Source: Flavobacterium sp. I3-2
GTDB lineage: Bacteria; Bacteroidota; Bacteroidia; Flavobacteriales; Flavobacteriaceae
DNA: 64,000 nt
Direction: 5' to 3'
NCBI RefSeq assembly: GCF_013389595.1
Contig: NZ_CP058306.1
Span: forward strand, 620,001 to 684,000
Shown here: in pieces, positions 60,349-64,000 of the stretch
Layout of the letters: each line of letters opens with the position of its first letter
Numbering within the stretch: the stretch's first letter is position 1
Notes under the pieces: generated by a model
The model's input: only the letters and a program-made list of their open reading frames with translations
What the model was told of the DNA's origin: nothing
Database searches by the model: none
Program-made: the position numbers and the translations under genes

Positions 60349-61737
60349 ATGGAACACATTAAGAATTACATCGACAAAAACAAGGAACGTTTTATAAATG
60401 AACTAATTGACCTTTTAAAAATTCCATCTGTTAGTGCAGACAGTGCGTTTTCTCAAGATGTTTTAAACACTGCAGAAAAAGTAAAATATTTTTTAGAAAA
60501 AGCAGGATGTGATAAAGTTGAAATTTGCGAAACACCAGGATACCCGATTGTTTATGGCGAAAAAATCTTTGATTCTTCATTACCTACAGTTTTAGTTTAC
60601 GGACATTACGACGTTCAACCAGCAGATCCAATCGAATTATGGGATTCACCTCCGTTTGAACCAATCATTAAAACCACTTCTATTCATCCAGAAGGAGCTA
60701 TTTTTGCTCGCGGAGCTTGTGATGACAAAGGTCAGATGTTTATGCATGTTAAAGCTTTAGAATTAATGATGCAAACAAATACACTTCCTTGCAATGTAAA
60801 ATTCATGATTGAAGGTGAAGAAGAAGTAGGCTCTGCATCTTTAGCTTGGTTTGTAGAAAGAAATCAAGAAAAACTTAAAAACGATGTAATCTTAATTTCT
60901 GACACAGGAATGATTTCAAATACACAACCTTCTATTACCACTGGTTTAAGAGGATTGAGTTATGTTGAAGTAGAAGTTACTGGTCCAAACAGAGATTTAC
61001 ATTCAGGTTTATATGGCGGTGCTGTTGCCAATCCAATTAACATTTTATCTAAAATGATTGCACAGCTACATGATGAAAACAATCACATTACCATTCCTGG
61101 ATTCTATGATAAAGTTGAAGAACTTTCTCGTGAAGAAAGAGACGAAATGGGAAAACGTCCATTCTCATTAGAAGATTATAAAAATGCTTTAGACATTGAA
61201 GATATTTATGGTGAAACAGGTTATACTACAAACGAAAGAAATTCTATACGTCCTACTTTAGATGTAAATGGAATTTGGGGTGGATACACTGGCGAAGGTG
61301 CAAAAACAGTTATCGCTTCAAAGGCTTATGCTAAAATTTCGATGCGTTTAGTTCCAAATCAAGATTGGGAAGAAATCACAACTTTATTTAAAAACTATTT
61401 CGAAAGTATTGCGCCAAAATCTGTAAAAGTTAAAGTAACCCCACATCATGGCGGTCAAGGATATGTAACACCAATCGATTCTATTGGATATCAAGCTGCT
61501 TCTAAAGCTTATACCGATACTTTTGGAGTTACTCCAATTCCAGTTCGTTCAGGAGGCTCTATTCCAATTGTAGCTTTATTTGAAAAAGAATTAAAATCAA
61601 AAACAATCATGATGGGATTCGGATTAGACTCTGATGCGATTCATTCACCAAACGAACATTTTGGCGTATTTAATTACTTAAAAGGAATCGAAACCATTCC
61701 TTTGTTTTTTAAATATTTTACAGAATTATCTAAATAA
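60349..61737 (+). CDS. M20-family dipeptidase
   Basis: A 462-residue M20 metallopeptidase of the CNDP/carnosinase-like group. Metal ligands: His86 and Asp88 in VYGHYDVQP, bridging Asp125 in GACDDKGQ, the catalytic Glu pair in EGEEEVGSA (about 155-163), plus later Asp in LISDTGM and the C-terminal His in AIHSPNEHF. A lid/dimerisation domain sits in the middle (about 200-385). Cytoplasmic, hydrolyses dipeptides. Monocistronic between its own -7 element and a strong terminator. Confidence 0.93.
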   Translation: MEHIKNYIDKNKERFINELIDLLKIPSVSADSAFSQDVLNTAEKVKYFLEKAGCDKVEICETPGYPIVYGEKIFDSSLPTVLVYGHYDVQPADPIELWDSPPFEPIIKTTSIHPEGAIFARGACDDKGQMFMHVKALELMMQTNTLPCNVKFMIEGEEEVGSASLAWFVERNQEKLKNDVILISDTGMISNTQPSITTGLRGLSYVEVEVTGPNRDLHSGLYGGAVANPINILSKMIAQLHDENNHITIPGFYDKVEELSREERDEMGKRPFSLEDYKNALDIEDIYGETGYTTNERNSIRPTLDVNGIWGGYTGEGAKTVIASKAYAKISMRLVPNQDWEEITTLFKNYFESIAPKSVKVKVTPHHGGQGYVTPIDSIGYQAASKAYTDTFGVTPIPVRSGGSIPIVALFEKELKSKTIMMGFGLDSDAIHSPNEHFGVFNYLKGIETIPLFFKYFTELSK

Positions 61738-61740
61738 CAA

Positions 61741-61774
61741 AAAAAACGATGAAAATATTTTTCATCGTTTTTTT
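61741..61774 (+). terminator. Hairpin terminator after the dipeptidase gene
   Basis: AACGATGAAAA and TTTTCATCGTT form an 11-bp perfect stem around a 3-base centre, followed by a T-run. Confidence 0.85.
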
Positions 61775-61791
61775 ATCTCCAATCGCAAAAT

Positions 61792-61823
61792 AAAAAGAGC
61801 CAGGATTTACATCCCGGCTTTTT
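61792..61823 (-). terminator. Terminator of the 61829 T9SS protein gene
   Basis: On the minus strand AAAGCCGGGAT pairs with ATCCTGGCTCTTT (with a wobble) around GTAA, followed by TTTTT. Confidence 0.75.
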
Positions 61824-61828
61824 CATTA

Positions 61829-64000
61829 TTACTTTTTAATTACTTTAATAAATTGTGTTTTTGTATCCGTTTTTAACTGGATCATGTAAGTTCCAGAAGC
61901 CAAACCAGATAAATCAATTTGAATATTTTGTTCATTAGTATTTAGAGCTTTAACTCGTTTTCCTAATAAATCGAAAACTTCGACCGATCTAATAGATTCA
62001 ACATAATTGATATTTAAAACATCATTTACTGGGTTTGGATAATATTTCAATCCTTCTTTATCAAATTCATCGTTAGATAAATAAACTTGGACAGTTACTG
62101 CAAATGGATAACTTGGACATCCATTAGAACCAATAATTACCGCATAATAAGCAGTTCCATTTACCAAAGGCGTATAAGATGGTAGTGCGTTTACTCCATT
62201 TTGAGAATCATTGATACTAGCATACCATACAACATTCGATTGATTAAGTACCAAATTAGCAATTGTTGAACCTTCAACATAAGATTGAGAAGCTACACCA
62301 GTTGGCGGATTTGGAACTGCACCAATATTAACTTGAACCATCGCTCTAGCAGAAACACAACCATATTGAACTCTTTCAACATAATATGTACCTTGAACCA
62401 AAGGTGTTGTTTGTGCTAATTCAAAATCACTAGATGGAGATAAATACCATTTATATGATGTTTCAGCAGGTGTCGAAATGTATAAATCTGAAATCGTACC
62501 ACCTCCACAAACTGTGAATGCTGAAATTTGAGGAGCCGAAATCGAAATCACTCTTACAGCAACCGCTCTTTTCTCAGATGAACATCCATTCATAGTTTGA
62601 GCTACATAATATGTTCCGTTTGATAATTGAGTTGAAGGCGACAATGCATTAGTTGATGTTGCAGAAGAATACCAAAGTATTTGTGCACCTGCAGTTCCTT
62701 GAGCTATTAAATTAGCAACTGTTCCACTTCCACAGAAGTTTTGAGCGCCCGCAATTGGTTTATTCAATGACTCATTTTGAGTTATTTGGAAAGGAACTCT
62801 CTGAGATTCACAAGTACCGAAACTTTGAGTTACATAATAAGTTCCAGTAACAACTGGTACATTATTTCCAATTGGAGTTGTTGCAGTTTGCGAAACATAC
62901 CATTTTACAGTTGTACCGGTTTGATTATTAATTGATAAATTTCCGAAAGTATAACTTCCGCACAAACTGATTGTTTGAGAAACAAGATTTGGAGGAGTTG
63001 TATTAATAACAACTGGCACCATTACTCTATGAGAAGTTGTAACTCCATCAGTTTGAACAACATAATAATTACCAGTTACTAGTGGCGTATTTAAAGGTAA
63101 AGGTGTCGTACTAGTTTCAGTTGCATACCAAATAACAGTTGCACCAGAAACTGAAGTAACCGGAATATCTCCAATAGTACCACTATCACAGAAGTTTTGA
63201 CCTGAAGGCACTACTGGCATTGCAATTCGCTGTAAAACTGTAACATCAACAATCAAATATGCATCACTTTGACAGTTTATCGTTTGCGTAACATAGTAAA
63301 CTCCACTTGACTGAAGCACTGTTGAAGCTGGAACTTCAGTAGTCAATGTTGGATCTAAATAGTATCTAAGATTTACTCCATTAATTACAAGTTGAGCCAA
63401 AGTATCATCTGAAACCAATGTTTGCGCACCATCTCCAGTAGGTTCTGGTGTATCACAGAATACATAAGTAGTTGTTACTGTACTCCAATCACTATATAAA
63501 TCACCACATTTTTTTCTTACATAGAAATCATAAGTTGTACCAGGAGTTAAATTTTCTAATGTATAAGGTTTTGTAACATTAAGAATCGTTGTACCTGTTC
63601 CTTGAGTAAAACCAGTTACACCATATTCTAATTCAAATCCTGAATTTCCTTGTCCATCCCAATCTAACACTACGTACTCATATCCAATATCCAAGAAATT
63701 AACATTTGTTGGTTGGATACATGGGAATGTAATATTTACTAATAAATCTACTGTTACTCCCCAAGAACCCGAATAACATGAATTAGGTATAGCTTGACCT
63801 GAATCAGCAGTTCCAATTCTCATTCTATAAGCTCCAGTTAGATAACCTAAATCATCTGGAATAGTAAAAGAAACATCTAATGTTGTTGGATTATCATTTA
63901 AAGATTCTCCTTGATAAATCAATTCTACATTATTTTCAAAAACTCCGTTATTATTTAAATCAACCCAAATATTAGTATTATATGTAAAACCAGTATTAAA
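61829..64000 (-). CDS. Large secreted protein with tandem Ig-like domains and T9SS type A domain, C-terminal part (runs off window)
   Basis: The frame is open to the window end; 723 residues are visible. The visible N-side holds a GEVED-like domain (IWVDLNNNGVFENN, then MRIGTADSGQAI with cysteines) and an FnIII-like domain (GYEYVVLDWDGQGNSGFELE). Five or six Ig-like repeats of about 75-80 residues follow, each with the pattern 'FCGSGTVANL ... GAQILWYSS ... LSNGTYYVAQT'. The T9SS sorting domain ends the protein (YYPNPVNDVLNI ... FIKVIKK). It should be secreted and attached to the surface; likely adhesive. An internal TTG at 63922 could be mistaken for its start, but coding continues upstream. 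Confidence 0.9.
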   Translation of the reverse strand, partial: FNTGFTYNTNIWVDLNNNGVFENNVELIYQGESLNDNPTTLDVSFTIPDDLGYLTGAYRMRIGTADSGQAIPNSCYSGSWGVTVDLLVNITFPCIQPTNVNFLDIGYEYVVLDWDGQGNSGFELEYGVTGFTQGTGTTILNVTKPYTLENLTPGTTYDFYVRKKCGDLYSDWSTVTTTYVFCDTPEPTGDGAQTLVSDDTLAQLVINGVNLRYYLDPTLTTEVPASTVLQSSGVYYVTQTINCQSDAYLIVDVTVLQRIAMPVVPSGQNFCDSGTIGDIPVTSVSGATVIWYATETSTTPLPLNTPLVTGNYYVVQTDGVTTSHRVMVPVVINTTPPNLVSQTISLCGSYTFGNLSINNQTGTTVKWYVSQTATTPIGNNVPVVTGTYYVTQSFGTCESQRVPFQITQNESLNKPIAGAQNFCGSGTVANLIAQGTAGAQILWYSSATSTNALSPSTQLSNGTYYVAQTMNGCSSEKRAVAVRVISISAPQISAFTVCGGGTISDLYISTPAETSYKWYLSPSSDFELAQTTPLVQGTYYVERVQYGCVSARAMVQVNIGAVPNPPTGVASQSYVEGSTIANLVLNQSNVVWYASINDSQNGVNALPSYTPLVNGTAYYAVIIGSNGCPSYPFAVTVQVYLSNDEFDKEGLKYYPNPVNDVLNINYVESIRSVEVFDLLGKRVKALNTNEQNIQIDLSGLASGTYMIQLKTDTKTQFIKVIKK

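Noticed and set aside
1..64000. CRISPR arrays, rRNA genes, transposases or integrases
   Set aside because: No regularly spaced direct repeats with unique spacers, no rRNA sequence and no transposase or integrase motifs were found in the window; the only large repeats are the inverted arms.

Overview
The window looks like a chromosomal segment of a low-GC member of the Flavobacteriaceae (Bacteroidota), near Flavobacterium or Myroides. Four things point there: a SusC/SusD pair; two large secreted proteins ending in type IX secretion (T9SS) sorting domains; many promoters with the Bacteroidota -7 element TAnnTTTG, some with a TTTG -33 element 18-21 bases upstream; and gene content such as short-LID adenylate kinase, CNNM protein, LpxD and the PDH pair E1alpha-E2. 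The species cannot be fixed from the sequence alone.

Layout. 1-5000: end of a CNNM membrane protein, adk-hpt, then purK and purE, separated by a small membrane protein and a toxin-antitoxin remnant whose toxin is frameshifted. 5000-11500: secreted metallophosphoesterase divergent from a SusC/SusD outer-membrane uptake pair. 11500-15600: small membrane protein, M3 peptidase (dcp) and two unrecognised, oddly overlapping genes. 15700-19200: two near-identical genes for a small secreted protein, divergent from two WG-repeat-like secreted proteins. 19200-26700: gcvP, then a TonB receptor/DUF4374 lipoprotein pair behind a Fur-like palindrome, and an OmpA-like lipoprotein. 26700-41000: UbiA-like protein, lipoproteins, alkB, a 1190-residue T9SS protein, leucyl aminopeptidase, NlpE-like lipoprotein, aldehyde dehydrogenase, Na+/H+ antiporter. 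41000-43600: a second, inverted copy of the 15.7-17.4 kb locus. 43900-48000: KAS III, lpxD and a 604-residue nitronate-monooxygenase-like protein. 48000-57100: esterase, polysaccharide flippase, methyltransferase, glycosyltransferase, MlaE/MlaF lipid transporter, manC, SprT-like protein, SDR and M28 peptidase. 57100-64000: PDH E2 and E1alpha, tRNA-Leu(UAG), M20 dipeptidase and a T9SS protein running off the window.

The most unusual structure is the pair of inverted ~1.6 kb arms (15772-17370 and 41958-43561). Each arm holds, in the same order, two tandem genes for a ~184-residue secreted protein, each behind a 129-base leader, and the start of a divergent WG-like gene. Sequence differences among the four small genes are mosaic: the grouping changes along the gene. 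This suggests recombination or gene conversion between arms, and the arms could in principle invert the ~24.6 kb between them. Functions of these proteins are unknown to me. Most other genes are ordinary housekeeping or surface genes arranged in short operons closed by clear hairpin terminators.
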